DNA from: Opitutaceae bacterium EW11
GTDB lineage: Bacteria > Verrucomicrobiota > Verrucomicrobiia > Opitutales > Opitutaceae
Direction: 5' to 3'
NCBI GenBank assembly: GCA_003054665.1
Contig: QAYY01000013.1
Coordinates: forward strand, 124,001 to 188,000
Length of the DNA stretch: 64,000 bases
Shown: in pieces, positions 8,097-17,530 of the stretch
How the letters are laid out: every line of letters begins with the position of its first letter
Numbering within the stretch: position 1 is the first letter of the stretch
The notes under the pieces: generated by a model
What the model was told of the DNA's origin: nothing
Seen by the model: only the letters and a program-made list of their open reading frames with translations
Database searches by the model: none
Made by a program: the position numbers and the translations under genes

Positions 8097-10097
8097 TCAC
8101 TTGTCGCCGAGCCTGGTCGTGAGCTTTTTGACCATCAAGCCGAGCCGGCGGGGATCGGCGGAGAGGCCGAGTTCGGCGGGTGATTGCGCGTTTGGCAGGG
8201 AAAGGTGGACGATCGCTTCGGGACGGCTGTTCCAGAGCTCCTTCGGAACGCGTGCTCGGAGCACGCCAGGCTCGGTGAACGGCGCGGCAAAAACGAGTTC
8301 GCCGTTGAAGCGGAGCTCCGAGGGCTGGATGTGCGGCTGCCCGGGCGCGAAGTAGGGGATGGCAATGATCTCGAGTTCGATGTCCTTTTCCGCCGGTTCC
8401 GGCTTGAAGATCAAGATCGCGTCGTTCTGCGCGGTGGGCGCGAATTCGCCGGGAAGCGGCGTGCTGAATCCGAAGACCTGATACCGCTCGAAATTCCCGT
8501 CCGCCGAGAAGTCGATGACGCCGTTGCTCGGCGAGAGAGTGGGAGCGTCAAAGACGACCGTGACGCCCGGCTGGAAGGGAACTCCCGGGGCGTCGGTGTT
8601 GTGGAGGAACCGCCAGATGCTAAGCTTTGTTTTCACGTCTGCCGCCGTCTTGGCCGGCATTTCGTGGTGCCGCTGAAACATGAACGTCCAGCTCGGATCG
8701 ACGTAAAACTGGACGCCTGCCCGCTGGAGAGCCAGGGCGACGGAAGCGATCATGGGCCAGTCGTCATGCGGGAAAACGAGGAGTTTCGGGGCCTCCGGGT
8801 GCGGGTCTGCGGCGAGCACTTCGAGCGTGTGGCGACGGACTATCATGCCTTTGTCCTCGCTCGGAGGCCCGCCCAGGCTGAAGCCGTTCCAGGCCAACGG
8901 CACGGCGGCGAGCACGGCGCCCGCACCGATCCAGCGGCTGGCGCCGGCAGGCACCCATTGGGCGACCAAACCGCAGCCGATCAGGAGCAGCGCGTAGTTC
9001 ACTCCGTAATAGAAGTATCCGTTGAAATCGTACATCGCCCCGGACTGCATCACGCCCCAGACGAGACAAAGCAGCGCGGTGGCGCCCCAGAATCCGGCCG
9101 CGATCCGTATGCGACGCAAACGCTCCGGGGCGGCGCCGAAACCGCGCCACGCGCCGACGCCTACCAGCGCGGCGATCGCCATCCAGGCGACAAAGGGCCA
9201 CGGCCGCTGCCGGATGAACGAGAGGCTGTCGAGGGAAAGAGAGCGGAGCAGCTCGTCCTGATCCCGCGTGTAGCTGAAGAAGCTCAGGAAATAGACGGCG
9301 GCCTTGGAGAGGCGCTTGTGGTCTCCGGCGGTCCGGAGATGGGTCATGATCGCGTGGAAGTTGCTCTCGTCGCCGTGCGTCAGGTCGATCGCAAGCGGGA
9401 GGACGAAAAGCGCGATCACGAGCAGCGCGCCGGCATGAGCCCAGGGAAAGGCGCGAACGGGCATGGGGCGGCGAGCCTGGAGCCAGAGCGCCGCGTAGCT
9501 CAGCACGGTGAGGGAAACGACAAACAGCGGCTGCGCGACGTGGCCGTGAACGAGGAACGAACCCGTCAGGGCGAGCCAGGGAAGATGCCGGCCGCGTCCG
9601 TTTCCTACGGATACGCAGGAGGCCCAGAACGCCAGGAACGGCATCAGCAGGACATGGGGCGGCCAGATGCTCGTGAATGCCTGGCCGGCCCGGGCGAAGT
9701 GAATGGCTCCGCCCAGGAGCGCGAGAGGAATGAAAAGAGGCTGCTCGAAAAGGGAGGCCAGCAAATACAGCGTGAGCGAAAGGAAGGCGGCCTGGAGCAG
9801 CATGTTCGCCAGCGTGTGAGCGCAGTTGGGCGACATGAGATGGAGCCGGTCCGTCAACACGGCTTCGGCGGCGGCATCCACGTAGAAAAAGGCGGGCCCG
9901 GGGTGATTGAAATGAAACCGCGAATAGTTGCCGTGGATCTCCTGAAACGACTTCGCTCGTTCAATCTGCAGGGCGTTGAGCGCCGCATCTCCTTCTTCGT
10001 GCACGGGAGAACGCAGGAAACTCCAACTCGTCAGCACGAGAATCGTCGAGAGTGCTAGGAATACGAAGAGGCTGGCGGTGGAGGTGCGGAGTTTCAC
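8097..10097 (-). CDS. Large integral membrane protein, GT-C glycosyltransferase-like
   Basis: This 666-residue protein starts at GTG. An N-terminal transmembrane helix (residues 9-28) is followed by a periplasmic loop with EEGDAALNALQIERAK and an FNHPGPAFFY motif. Then come roughly 10-12 hydrophobic helices to about residue 410, and a C-terminal soluble domain of about 250 residues. The acidic residue pair in the first loop and the topology fit GT-C enzymes that take polyprenyl-linked sugars, but no specific family is recognised. It lies upstream of, and convergent with, the GT39-like gene. The DPM1-like GT2 just upstream on the same strand (83-base gap) could feed it a polyprenyl-phosphate sugar. 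Confidence 0.6.
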   Translation of the reverse strand: MKLRTSTASLFVFLALSTILVLTSWSFLRSPVHEEGDAALNALQIERAKSFQEIHGNYSRFHFNHPGPAFFYVDAAAEAVLTDRLHLMSPNCAHTLANMLLQAAFLSLTLYLLASLFEQPLFIPLALLGGAIHFARAGQAFTSIWPPHVLLMPFLAFWASCVSVGNGRGRHLPWLALTGSFLVHGHVAQPLFVVSLTVLSYAALWLQARRPMPVRAFPWAHAGALLVIALFVLPLAIDLTHGDESNFHAIMTHLRTAGDHKRLSKAAVYFLSFFSYTRDQDELLRSLSLDSLSFIRQRPWPFVAWMAIAALVGVGAWRGFGAAPERLRRIRIAAGFWGATALLCLVWGVMQSGAMYDFNGYFYYGVNYALLLIGCGLVAQWVPAGASRWIGAGAVLAAVPLAWNGFSLGGPPSEDKGMIVRRHTLEVLAADPHPEAPKLLVFPHDDWPMIASVALALQRAGVQFYVDPSWTFMFQRHHEMPAKTAADVKTKLSIWRFLHNTDAPGVPFQPGVTVVFDAPTLSPSNGVIDFSADGNFERYQVFGFSTPLPGEFAPTAQNDAILIFKPEPAEKDIELEIIAIPYFAPGQPHIQPSELRFNGELVFAAPFTEPGVLRARVPKELWNSRPEAIVHLSLPNAQSPAELGLSADPRRLGLMVKKLTTRLGDK

Positions 10098-10180
10098 TGA
10101 ACGCGTAAACCCGAAGAACTAGGAAAGCCGTCCCGTGAAAGGCGAGTGGAATTCCGGAAGCGCGTGACGCCGCGCAACCT

Positions 10181-10870
10181 TTACCGGAACAGGTTGTATT
10201 TCAGCATCGCGTACAATGCGCGGAATCCGTCGCGAGCGCGGATCTTTTTTCCCTCGGCGTAGGTGCGCCCGTAATAAGAGATGCCAACTTCGTAGATGAC
10301 GCAGCCGAGCTTGGCTAGTTTGGCCGTGATTTCCGGCTCGAAACCGAATCGATCCTCTTCGAGGGTGATTTTCTGCAGGACCTCTCGCCGGAAGACCTTG
10401 TAGCAGGTTTCCATGTCGGTGAGGTTGATGTTGGTCAGCATGTTCGAGACGAGCGTCAGGAACCGATTGCCGACCATGTGCCAGAAATAAACAACGCGGT
10501 GGGCTTCTCCGCCCGCGAACCGAGAACCGAATACGACATCTGCTTTCCCCTGGAGAATGGGCCGCAGCAGCTTCGGGTATTCGTTTGGGTCGTACTCGAG
10601 ATCGGCGTCCTGAACGATGACGATATCGCCCGTGGCTTTTTGGAAACCGCTCCGGAGGGCAGCCCCTTTGCCCTGGTTACGCTCGTGGAACACGACCGTG
10701 CTGACCAGAGAGCCCAGCTCGTTCCGAAGCAGATCTCGCGTGCCGTCGGTCGAGGCGTCGTCGACGACGATGATCTCCGGATTCTCGACCGGCGCCGCGC
10801 GCACGGTGGCGATGATATCGCGGATGCTCCGCGCCTCGTTGTAACACGGGATGACGATCGATACGCGCAT
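10181..10870 (-). CDS. DPM1/DPG-synthase-like family 2 glycosyltransferase
   Basis: This 229-residue GT-A enzyme begins MRVSIVIPCYNEARSI. A longer frame to 11404 is rejected because its extra 178 codons run antisense through tilS. It shows VVDDASTDGTRD (nucleotide site), NQGKGAALRSGF, and the metal-binding DAD in VQDADLEYDP. It ends without membrane helices. This is the pattern of polyprenyl-phosphate mannose/glucose synthases. It likely loads a sugar onto undecaprenyl phosphate for the GT-C-like membrane proteins nearby (8097-10097, 6512-8065). That link is inferred from gene order. Confidence 0.85.
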   Translation of the reverse strand: MRVSIVIPCYNEARSIRDIIATVRAAPVENPEIIVVDDASTDGTRDLLRNELGSLVSTVVFHERNQGKGAALRSGFQKATGDIVIVQDADLEYDPNEYPKLLRPILQGKADVVFGSRFAGGEAHRVVYFWHMVGNRFLTLVSNMLTNINLTDMETCYKVFRREVLQKITLEEDRFGFEPEITAKLAKLGCVIYEVGISYYGRTYAEGKKIRARDGFRALYAMLKYNLFR

Positions 10871-10930
10871 GGACCGGGAGAAAGCGCTCGTATCTGGCAG
10901 CTTGGCCGCGCTTTGACCAGCTTTCCTTCT

Positions 10931-10952
10931 CCGCAAAGGCGCCTGTTTGCGG
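10931..10952. other. Inverted repeat in the GT2-tilS divergent gap
   Basis: CCGCAAA (10931-10937) and TTTGCGG (10946-10952) form a perfect 7-bp inverted repeat with an 8-base spacer. It lies about 39 bases before the tilS ATG, in the only spacer between two divergent genes. It could be an operator or a leader hairpin. No convincing -10/-35 pair was recognised around it. Confidence 0.35.
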
Positions 10953-10990
10953 GCTAGCCGAGCGACGTGGTTTTGGTACGATTCGAATAC

Positions 10991-12427
10991 ATGGATTTCA
11001 CTCCCTGCGCAGAGCAATTGTCTCGGCTGCTCCCTCGCGATCGGCTGGAGGATTCCGCTGTGGAGGCTGCCGACGCCTCGGCGTCCAGGGGAGATCGTTG
11101 GCTGATCGGGTTCTCCGGCGGAGCGGATTCCTTGACCCTGCTGTTGCTCCTTTGGGCCCACTGGCCGGGTCAGCGCGCCCTGATCACCGCAGTTCATTTC
11201 AACCACCGCCTGCGGGCGGACGAAAGCGATGCCGACGAAGCTTTCTGCCGAGAGGTGTGCGAAGCCCTCGGGGTGGCGTACCATGCGGGAAATTGGACTG
11301 ACATTCCTGCGAGCGTGAGTGAAGACGATGCTCGCCGTGCCCGTTTCTCCTGTTTCGAGGAGTTGCGGGCTATCACCGGTGCACGTGTGCTTTTCACCGG
11401 ACATCAGCTGGACGATATCGCGGAGACTCAGCTGATGCGTCTGGCCCGCGGATCAACCTCGGCGGGCCTTGCGGCCCCGCGTCCGGTGAGCGCGTGGAAC
11501 GGTGCGGAAGATGCGTGGATTGTGAGGCCCCTGCTCGCCCTGCGGAAATCGGATATCGCCGCGGCGTTGACCGCCGCGGGAGTCTCCTGGCGGGAGGATT
11601 TGAGCAATCAGGAAGGCATCTTCCTCCGAAATCGCGTGCGAAAGAGTGTATTGCCGGCCTGGCTACACGCCGTCGGCGAAGGCGCGCTCGCAGGAGCGGC
11701 CCTGACGCGCCGCTGGATGGAGGAAGATGATGACGCGCTGGAACGGTGGCTCGACGAACTCGGCCTGCCGCGGCGTTCGGACACGCTGAATCTTTCCGCG
11801 CTCGCCGGGAGACCTCGCGCTCTTTGGAGGCGGGCCTTGCGACGGTGGGCGCCTGCCGCGGTATTCACCCGCGCCGGGTTCGAGACACTGCTCGAACGGG
11901 CGTTGGCCGGTAGGGACTGCACGTTGAGTGCGGGCGCTGGATTCGCGGAGCTTCGAGATTCACAGCTTCTTTGGCGCGAATCTGCGCCGGGGTGTGATCC
12001 ATGGTCGCCCGCTTGGTTGCGGCAGGGGACTGCACTCCTCTTGCCCGACGGGGCGGAATTACGCGCCGAGACGGTGGCGGTTGACCCTGCATTACTCAGC
12101 CGGCTGAGAGAAGGTCGCGTCGATCCTGAAGCTATGGCGTATCTCGACGGCCCAGGGGGGGAACTGATGGTTCGCCCTTGGTATGCCGGGGATCGCTATA
12201 AGCCGCTTGGGTCGCCGGGAAGCGCCAAGCTTCAGGACCTGTTCACCAACCGGCACATTCCCGCCGTCGACCGGCGAAGAATACCTGTAATCTGCGCGCC
12301 GGACGGGCGTATTGTATGGGTGCCCGGTTTTCCTCCTGCAGACTGCTCCAAAGTGACCGATGTCTCTGTAACGGCGGTTCAATTGACTTATCTACGAGGA
12401 ACCTCCACCGTGACCGACTACTCTTAA
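10991..12427 (+). CDS. tilS: tRNA(Ile)-lysidine synthase
   Basis: TilS uses ATP and lysine to convert C34 of the CAU-anticodon tRNA(Ile) into lysidine, so that it reads AUA. The PP-loop SGGADSLTLLL lies at residues 42-52 counting from the ATG at 10991. It is followed by VHFNHRLRADESD and FTGHQLDDIAETQLMRLARG, all conserved N-domain blocks. The C-terminal third contains VRPWYAGDRYKPLGSPGSAK and a TilS C-terminal domain ending near VWVPGF. At about 478 residues it is full length. A GTG at 10967 is an alternative start. The stop lies 10 bases before ftsH, the same tilS-ftsH adjacency found in many bacteria. Confidence 0.95.
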   Translation: MDFTPCAEQLSRLLPRDRLEDSAVEAADASASRGDRWLIGFSGGADSLTLLLLLWAHWPGQRALITAVHFNHRLRADESDADEAFCREVCEALGVAYHAGNWTDIPASVSEDDARRARFSCFEELRAITGARVLFTGHQLDDIAETQLMRLARGSTSAGLAAPRPVSAWNGAEDAWIVRPLLALRKSDIAAALTAAGVSWREDLSNQEGIFLRNRVRKSVLPAWLHAVGEGALAGAALTRRWMEEDDDALERWLDELGLPRRSDTLNLSALAGRPRALWRRALRRWAPAAVFTRAGFETLLERALAGRDCTLSAGAGFAELRDSQLLWRESAPGCDPWSPAWLRQGTALLLPDGAELRAETVAVDPALLSRLREGRVDPEAMAYLDGPGGELMVRPWYAGDRYKPLGSPGSAKLQDLFTNRHIPAVDRRRIPVICAPDGRIVWVPGFPPADCSKVTDVSVTAVQLTYLRGTSTVTDYS

Positions 12428-12437
12428 CTCCCTACTG

Positions 12438-14456
12438 ATGTCCGATAACCGAAACGATAAGAAGCGACGCCCCTTGAAGAATCTGCCGCCGGAGCGTTTC
12501 CAGCCGAAAGTTCTTCTCATCTGGCTGTCCATCGTGGCTGTCGTCCTTGCTCTGTTCTATCTCCCGAGCGGGAAGATGCAGCCCACGAAGAAGCTCAAGG
12601 TACAAGAGGTCGTCGAGCGTGCTGAACGCGGCGAGATTGAAGAGGGCATCATCCGCACCGATCAGTCCGGCGGTCGCGATTGGGCCGAGATCACGGGCGT
12701 CATGAAACAGCCGGTTCTCCAGACAGAAGCCGGTCCGACCCGCAATTTTCGAGCTGCCGGCCGCTTGACCGACAGCAGCATCGAGAAGCTTCAGAAGTCG
12801 AACGTCTTCACGGAGCAGCCTGCGGCCACTCTCGCGGGCACGATCGCGTCGCAGGTGATTCCCTTCGTGGTCATCATCGGCTTGCTGTATTTTCTTTTCG
12901 TGCGGCAGCTTCGCAACGCCGGCCGTGGAGCCCTGAATTTTGGGAAGAGTCGCGCTAAGCTTCTGACTCGCGACCGCGACAAGATCACTTTTTCCGACGT
13001 CGCCGGATGCGACGAAGCCAAGGAGGAAGTCGCCGAGGTCGTCGAATTCCTCAAGGATCCGAAGAAGTTCACCAAAATGGGTGGCAAGATCCCGAAAGGC
13101 ATTTTGATGGTGGGCCCTCCGGGAACCGGAAAGACCCTTCTCGCCAAAGCTGTGGCGGGCGAGGCCGACGTACCGTTCTTCTCGATCAGCGGTTCTGACT
13201 TTGTGGAAATGTTCGTCGGTGTGGGCGCGAGCCGAGTCCGAGACATGTTCGAGCAAGGTCGAAAGAACGCTCCTTGCATCATCTTCATCGACGAAATTGA
13301 CGCGGTGGGCCGCCAGCGCGGTGCCGGTCTCGGCGGCGGAAACGACGAGCGTGAGCAAACGCTCAACTCATTGCTCGTCGAGATGGACGGCTTCGATACC
13401 ACGGAAGGTGTCATTATCATTGCGGCGACGAACCGTCCCGACGTGCTCGACCAGGCCCTGCTGCGTCCGGGCCGTTTCGACCGTTCGATCTATGTCGATC
13501 TTCCCGACCTGATCGGCCGCGAACAGATCCTCCGGGTTCACGCCCGCAAGATCGCACTCGCCGAAGATGTCGACCTCAGCGTCATTGCCCGTGGCACGCC
13601 TGGTCTCTCCGGTGCCGAACTCGCCAACCTGCTCAACGAATCCGCCCTCCTTGCTGCTCGCCGCAACAAGAAGAAGGTCGACATGAGCGATGTCGACGAG
13701 GCCCGCGAGAAGGTCCAGTTCGGCCGCGAACGCCGCCGGATCATGGATGACGAGGATAAGAAGATCGTGGCGTATCACGAAGCTGGACACGCTCTCGTCC
13801 AGGCCGTGATCGACGACGGCCACATGCCTGTCCACAAGGTGACGATCATCCCGCGCGGCCGCAGCCTCGGCAGCACGATGTTCATTCCCAAGAAGGACAC
13901 CTACAATTACGCCAAGCGCCGCATGTTGAACCAGCTGGCCAGCCTGATGGGCGGGCGGATCGCCGAGGAAGTCGTTCTGGGCGATATCACCAGCGGAGCC
14001 TCGGGCGACATCAAGCAGGCCACGAAGCTCGCCCGGCACATGGTTTGTGACTGGGGCATGAGCCCTCTCGGTCCGGTCGCGTACGGCGACAATCAGGATA
14101 CGGTTTTCCTCGGTAGAGAGATCACGCGGAACGAGAACTTCAGCGAAGAGACCGCACGGCGGATCGACGTGGAAGTCCACAAGATCATCGAGGAGCAGTA
14201 TGAACGGGCCAAGAGCATCATGCTCGAGCGCCGGACGGCTCTGGACAAAATCGCCGAGGCTCTGCTCGAGTACGAGACGATCGATGGCAAGCATGTCCAC
14301 GAGATCCTCGAGCACGGCGAGATCCGTTCTCCGGTTCTGAGCAGTGCTCCTCTGCAGGCATCTCAAAAGCCCGAAGATAAAGGCAGCGCGAAGAAGCCGG
14401 CCGACAAACCGGCGCATCCTCCGCTCGGTGGTGCTGCGGCACCGACCCCGGCCTAG
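12438..14456 (+). CDS. ftsH: ATP-dependent zinc metalloprotease FtsH
   Basis: FtsH is a membrane AAA+ protease that degrades misfolded membrane proteins and short-lived regulators. The 672-residue product has two N-terminal membrane helices (about residues 25-43 and 136-156) flanking a periplasmic domain. The Walker A motif GPPGTGKT is at 226-233, Walker B ends in DEID (285-288), and the second-region-of-homology arginines lie in [10 protein letters not shown]. The zinc site HEAGH is at 447-451. A basic/Pro-Ala-rich tail follows residue 630. It lies 10 bases behind tilS, so the two are probably cotranscribed, and a strong terminator follows. Confidence 0.98.
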   Translation: MSDNRNDKKRRPLKNLPPERFQPKVLLIWLSIVAVVLALFYLPSGKMQPTKKLKVQEVVERAERGEIEEGIIRTDQSGGRDWAEITGVMKQPVLQTEAGPTRNFRAAGRLTDSSIEKLQKSNVFTEQPAATLAGTIASQVIPFVVIIGLLYFLFVRQLRNAGRGALNFGKSRAKLLTRDRDKITFSDVAGCDEAKEEVAEVVEFLKDPKKFTKMGGKIPKGILMVGPPGTGKTLLAKAVAGEADVPFFSISGSDFVEMFVGVGASRVRDMFEQGRKNAPCIIFIDEIDAVGRQRGAGLGGGNDEREQTLNSLLVEMDGFDTTEGVIIIAATNRPDVLDQALLRPGRFDRSIYVDLPDLIGREQILRVHARKIALAEDVDLSVIARGTPGLSGAELANLLNESALLAARRNKKKVDMSDVDEAREKVQFGRERRRIMDDEDKKIVAYHEAGHALVQAVIDDGHMPVHKVTIIPRGRSLGSTMFIPKKDTYNYAKRRMLNQLASLMGGRIAEEVVLGDITSGASGDIKQATKLARHMVCDWGMSPLGPVAYGDNQDTVFLGREITRNENFSEETARRIDVEVHKIIEEQYERAKSIMLERRTALDKIAEALLEYETIDGKHVHEILEHGEIRSPVLSSAPLQASQKPEDKGSAKKPADKPAHPPLGGAAAPTPA

Positions 14457-14480
14457 ACAGGGCACTGCCATCAATCTCGA

Positions 14481-14507
14481 GCGCGGACTTCGGTCCGCGC
14501 TTTTTTT
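14481..14507 (+). terminator. Rho-independent terminator after ftsH
   Basis: GCGCGGAC (14481-14488) pairs perfectly with GTCCGCGC (14493-14500) around a TTCG tetraloop closed by a C-G pair, an exceptionally stable loop. Seven T residues follow (14501-14507). It ends the tilS-ftsH unit 24 bases after the ftsH stop. Confidence 0.95.
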
Positions 14508-14663
14508 GTCCATTTCGCGGGATCGCCGTTGGCGCAAACGCGGCCGACCGAGGAAGGCGATCCGCCCAGTCCCGAATAGCAGCGGGCTAGATGCAGGGAT
14601 TTCGCCGTACGAGACAGTCCCTCATTGCGGATCTGCCGTGAGAGACCTGAAACTGGAGGCTCC

Positions 14664-15932
14664 ATGTCGGCAACAACCACGCCCGTTCTGTTCTCTGATC
14701 TCGGCCGTCGCGCGGCTCCGCCGACGATCGCCCGGCTGATGACCGTAGCGATCGAGACTCCGGAGCTGCTTTCGTTGGCTGCTGGTTTCACGGATAACCG
14801 CACTCTCCCGGCCGGCGAGGTGGCGGACGTCGCGCGGTCGCTGGCCGCGGGTTCTTCAGATCCGGAGTATCTGCAGTACGGGACCAACCAAGGCAGGCAG
14901 GGACTCAGGCGTGTACTGGGCGAACGGTTACGCTCCACGGAGCCTGCATACTCGGCTGAGCAGCTGGCGGAACGGATGATCGTTACCAACGGTTCGCAGC
15001 AGGCCCTCTACCTGGCGGCCCAGGTGCTCTGCAATCCAGGCGACATCGTGCTGGTCGATCGGCCCAGTTATTTCGTTTTCCTGGAGGTGCTGCTTGGTCT
15101 GGGAATCCAAGCTCGCTCTCTACCGACGCATGCCGACGGAAGCCTGGACGCGACGAAACTGGGCGAGATGTTGGACGCGATGAAAGCGCGGGGAGAGGCG
15201 GATCGCATCCGGGCCGTGTATTTCGTGAGCTATTTCAGCAATCCCTCGGCTCGTTCCCTGAGCGCGCAAGAGAAGGCCGGCATTGCCGATGCGCTCCAGC
15301 GACGAGGGCTGACGGTTCCGGTGATTGAAGACGCGGCGTATCGCGACCTCTATTTCCAGGCGCCGCACAATGCACCCAGCGTGCTCAGCATGGAAGAGTG
15401 GGGACCATTCCCGAAACTCTACCTATCGACGCTGACCAAGCCGTTCGCGACGGGATTGAAGGTGGGCTACGGAGTCTGCACTCACCCGGAGCTCTTGAAG
15501 AAACTGCTTCACGTCAAAGGGCACCACGACTTCGGCTCGGCGAATTTCAACCAGGCCGTGCTGGAAAAGGTGATCGCCGATGGCGGCTTCGAACGTCAGC
15601 TCAAACGTATTCGCCCGATGTATGCGGCAAAGATGGAGGCCCTTCACGCCTCTCTGGAAGCGGCCGGACTGGAGCGGGCCGGTTGGCGCTGGAACCGTCC
15701 CGACGGCGGACTCTACCTCTGGCTCGAAGCGCCAAGCGACGTGGATACGCGGTTGGATTCGCGTTTCTGCAAGGAGTGTCTGGAAGCCGGAGTCGTGTAC
15801 GTACCCGGCGATCTCTGCTTCGGAGACGAGGCGCCGACCCATTTCGTGCGGTTGAGCTTTGGCGTGCTGGAGCCGAACGATCTGGCCGAAGCCGGTCGCC
15901 GGTTCGGGTCCGTTGCCGCCCGCTTCCGCTAA
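14664..15932 (+). CDS. PLP-dependent class I/II aminotransferase (2-aminoadipate/MocR-like fold-type I)
   Basis: The ATG at 14664 is preceded by CTGGAGG and gives 422 residues. Seen motifs are YGTNQGRQGLR, TNGSQQALYLAAQ, Asn193 in SNPSA, Asp223/Tyr226 in EDAAYRDLYF, and the cofactor lysine Lys259 in STLTKPFATGLKVGYG. This matches the aminotransferase domain of the LysN/AroJ/MocR-type subgroup, but without the GntR DNA-binding domain of MocR regulators. The substrate cannot be told; 2-aminoadipate, aromatic or branched-chain amino acids are the usual ones. It stands alone between a terminator and ugd, on the same strand as both. Confidence 0.85.
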   Translation: MSATTTPVLFSDLGRRAAPPTIARLMTVAIETPELLSLAAGFTDNRTLPAGEVADVARSLAAGSSDPEYLQYGTNQGRQGLRRVLGERLRSTEPAYSAEQLAERMIVTNGSQQALYLAAQVLCNPGDIVLVDRPSYFVFLEVLLGLGIQARSLPTHADGSLDATKLGEMLDAMKARGEADRIRAVYFVSYFSNPSARSLSAQEKAGIADALQRRGLTVPVIEDAAYRDLYFQAPHNAPSVLSMEEWGPFPKLYLSTLTKPFATGLKVGYGVCTHPELLKKLLHVKGHHDFGSANFNQAVLEKVIADGGFERQLKRIRPMYAAKMEALHASLEAAGLERAGWRWNRPDGGLYLWLEAPSDVDTRLDSRFCKECLEAGVVYVPGDLCFGDEAPTHFVRLSFGVLEPNDLAEAGRRFGSVAARFR

Positions 15933-16034
15933 TTCGTGGGAACCAGAGGGTCGGGGCTACCCCGGCGCCATCTTCCGGAAAAAACGTCCTTGGGTCTGGG
16001 CAGTCGAGCGGCCACAGTCGGGGCCATCTTGACT

Positions 16035-17393
16035 ATGAAAATTTGTTGCATTGGCGCAGGTTACGTAGGCGGCCCCACCATGGCGATGATCGCGATGAAG
16101 GCGCCGGACATTCAGGTGACCGTGGTTGATATGAACGTCGCCCGTATCGCTGCCTGGAATTCGGATTCGCTGCCTGTCTACGAGCCGGGGCTCGATGGCG
16201 TGGTGAAACAGTGCCGCGGGCGGAATCTGTTTTTTTCCACGGACGTCGCCAAGGGCATCGCCGAGGCCGAGATCATTTTTGTGGCGGTCAACACTCCGAC
16301 CAAGAACTACGGCGTGGGCGCCGGCCGCGCGGCTGACCTGCGCTATATCGAGTCGGTCGCGCGCACCATCGCCGAAGTGGCGACCGGGCCGAAGATCATC
16401 GTCGAGAAGTCCACGATTCCCGTGAAAACGGCTGAAGCGATCAAGGAGATCCTCGGGGCGAATACGCGCGGCATCAAATTCTCCGTTCTCTCGAATCCCG
16501 AGTTTCTCGCGGAAGGCACTGCCGTCCAGGACCTGCTGAATCCCGATCGCGTGCTGATCGGCGGCGAGAAAAACGAAGATGGCCTCGCCGCGGTGAAGAA
16601 GCTGGTCGATGTCTACGCCCGCTGGGTGCCTCGCGACCGGATCATCACCACCAATCTCTGGTCGTCCGAGCTATCCAAACTCGTTGCGAACGCTTTCCTG
16701 GCGCAGCGCATCTCCTCGATCAATTCAATCTCGGCGCTTTGCGAGGCGACCGGGGCGGACGTCGACGAAGTGGCGAACGCTATCGGCAAGGACAGTCGTA
16801 TCGGCCCGAAATTCCTCAAGGCGTCCGTCGGCTTCGGCGGTTCCTGCTTCCAGAAGGACATCCTCAACCTCGTGTATCTCTGCCAGCACTTCGGCCTGCC
16901 CGAAGTCTCCGCGTATTGGGAGCACGTCGTGCAGATGAACGATTACCAGAAGCAGCGCTTCAGCGCCCGGCTGGTGCGCACGCTCTTCAACACCGTCGCC
17001 GACAAGAGAATCGCCGTCTTGGGTTTTGCCTTCAAGAAAGACACCAACGACACGCGCGAGTCGGCTGCGATCAACATCTGCCGCGACCTGCTCGCTGAAC
17101 AGGCCAACGTCGTCGTCTACGATCCGAAAGTGCCGGCGAACGAGGTGCTCGTGGATGTACTCGGCAAAGGCTGCACGAATCCGCGGCTCTCGGTGGCGCA
17201 GACGCCCTACGAAGCCGCCGCCGGAGCGCACGCCATTGCGGTCGTGACCGAATGGGACGAGTTCAAGACTTTGGACTACGCGAAGATCTATGCCGGCATG
17301 CCGAAGCCCGCGTTCGTTTTCGACGGACGAAACATCCTCGATTTGGCCAAGCTGCGTGAGATCGGCTTCCGCGCTTACGGGATCGGAAAATAA
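16035..17393 (+). CDS. ugd: UDP-glucose 6-dehydrogenase
   Basis: It oxidises UDP-glucose twice with NAD+ to UDP-glucuronate, a donor for acidic polysaccharides. From the ATG at 16035 it is 452 residues, starting [20 protein letters not shown] (Rossmann GxGxxG). The catalytic cysteine Cys271 lies in [14 protein letters not shown], with [20 protein letters not shown] and the C-terminal [13 protein letters not shown] block. [20 protein letters not shown] and the length match the animal-type UGDH rather than the shorter ~390-residue enterobacterial enzyme. It is separated from the big polysaccharide operon by 12 kb but may supply it. A bidirectional terminator follows. Confidence 0.95.
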   Translation: MKICCIGAGYVGGPTMAMIAMKAPDIQVTVVDMNVARIAAWNSDSLPVYEPGLDGVVKQCRGRNLFFSTDVAKGIAEAEIIFVAVNTPTKNYGVGAGRAADLRYIESVARTIAEVATGPKIIVEKSTIPVKTAEAIKEILGANTRGIKFSVLSNPEFLAEGTAVQDLLNPDRVLIGGEKNEDGLAAVKKLVDVYARWVPRDRIITTNLWSSELSKLVANAFLAQRISSINSISALCEATGADVDEVANAIGKDSRIGPKFLKASVGFGGSCFQKDILNLVYLCQHFGLPEVSAYWEHVVQMNDYQKQRFSARLVRTLFNTVADKRIAVLGFAFKKDTNDTRESAAINICRDLLAEQANVVVYDPKVPANEVLVDVLGKGCTNPRLSVAQTPYEAAAGAHAIAVVTEWDEFKTLDYAKIYAGMPKPAFVFDGRNILDLAKLREIGFRAYGIGK

Positions 17394-17416
17394 GCTATTC
17401 GTCCGGCATGCAAAAT

Positions 17417-17446
17417 AGGCGACGCCACCACGGCGTCGCCTGTTTT
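17417..17446. terminator. Bidirectional terminator between ugd and the DUF1501 gene
   Basis: AGGCGACGCC (17417-17426) pairs perfectly with GGCGTCGCCT (17432-17441) over a 5-base loop. On the plus strand the stem is followed by GTTTTC. On the minus strand it is followed by ATTTTG. It sits between two convergent genes and can end both. Confidence 0.85.
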
Positions 17447-17530
17447 CGTTCAGGGAGTCGGCCTACGGGTCGAGGTCGCCTATCGAATCCGCCCCTGGCA
17501 TTCCGCCCATGCAACAGGCCCGGACGGGAG

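Noticed and set aside
8184-10058. A 624-codon plus-strand frame opposite the GT-C-like gene
   Set aside because: Low-complexity charged product, antisense to a membrane protein with a clear topology.
10913-10941. TTGACC followed 17 bases later by AAAGGC as a tilS promoter
   Set aside because: The -10 does not resemble TATAAT; GC-rich genomes give such partial matches by chance.
10871-11404. N-terminal extension of the DPM1-like gene
   Set aside because: It would lie antisense to the first part of tilS, and the family N-terminus is at 10870.
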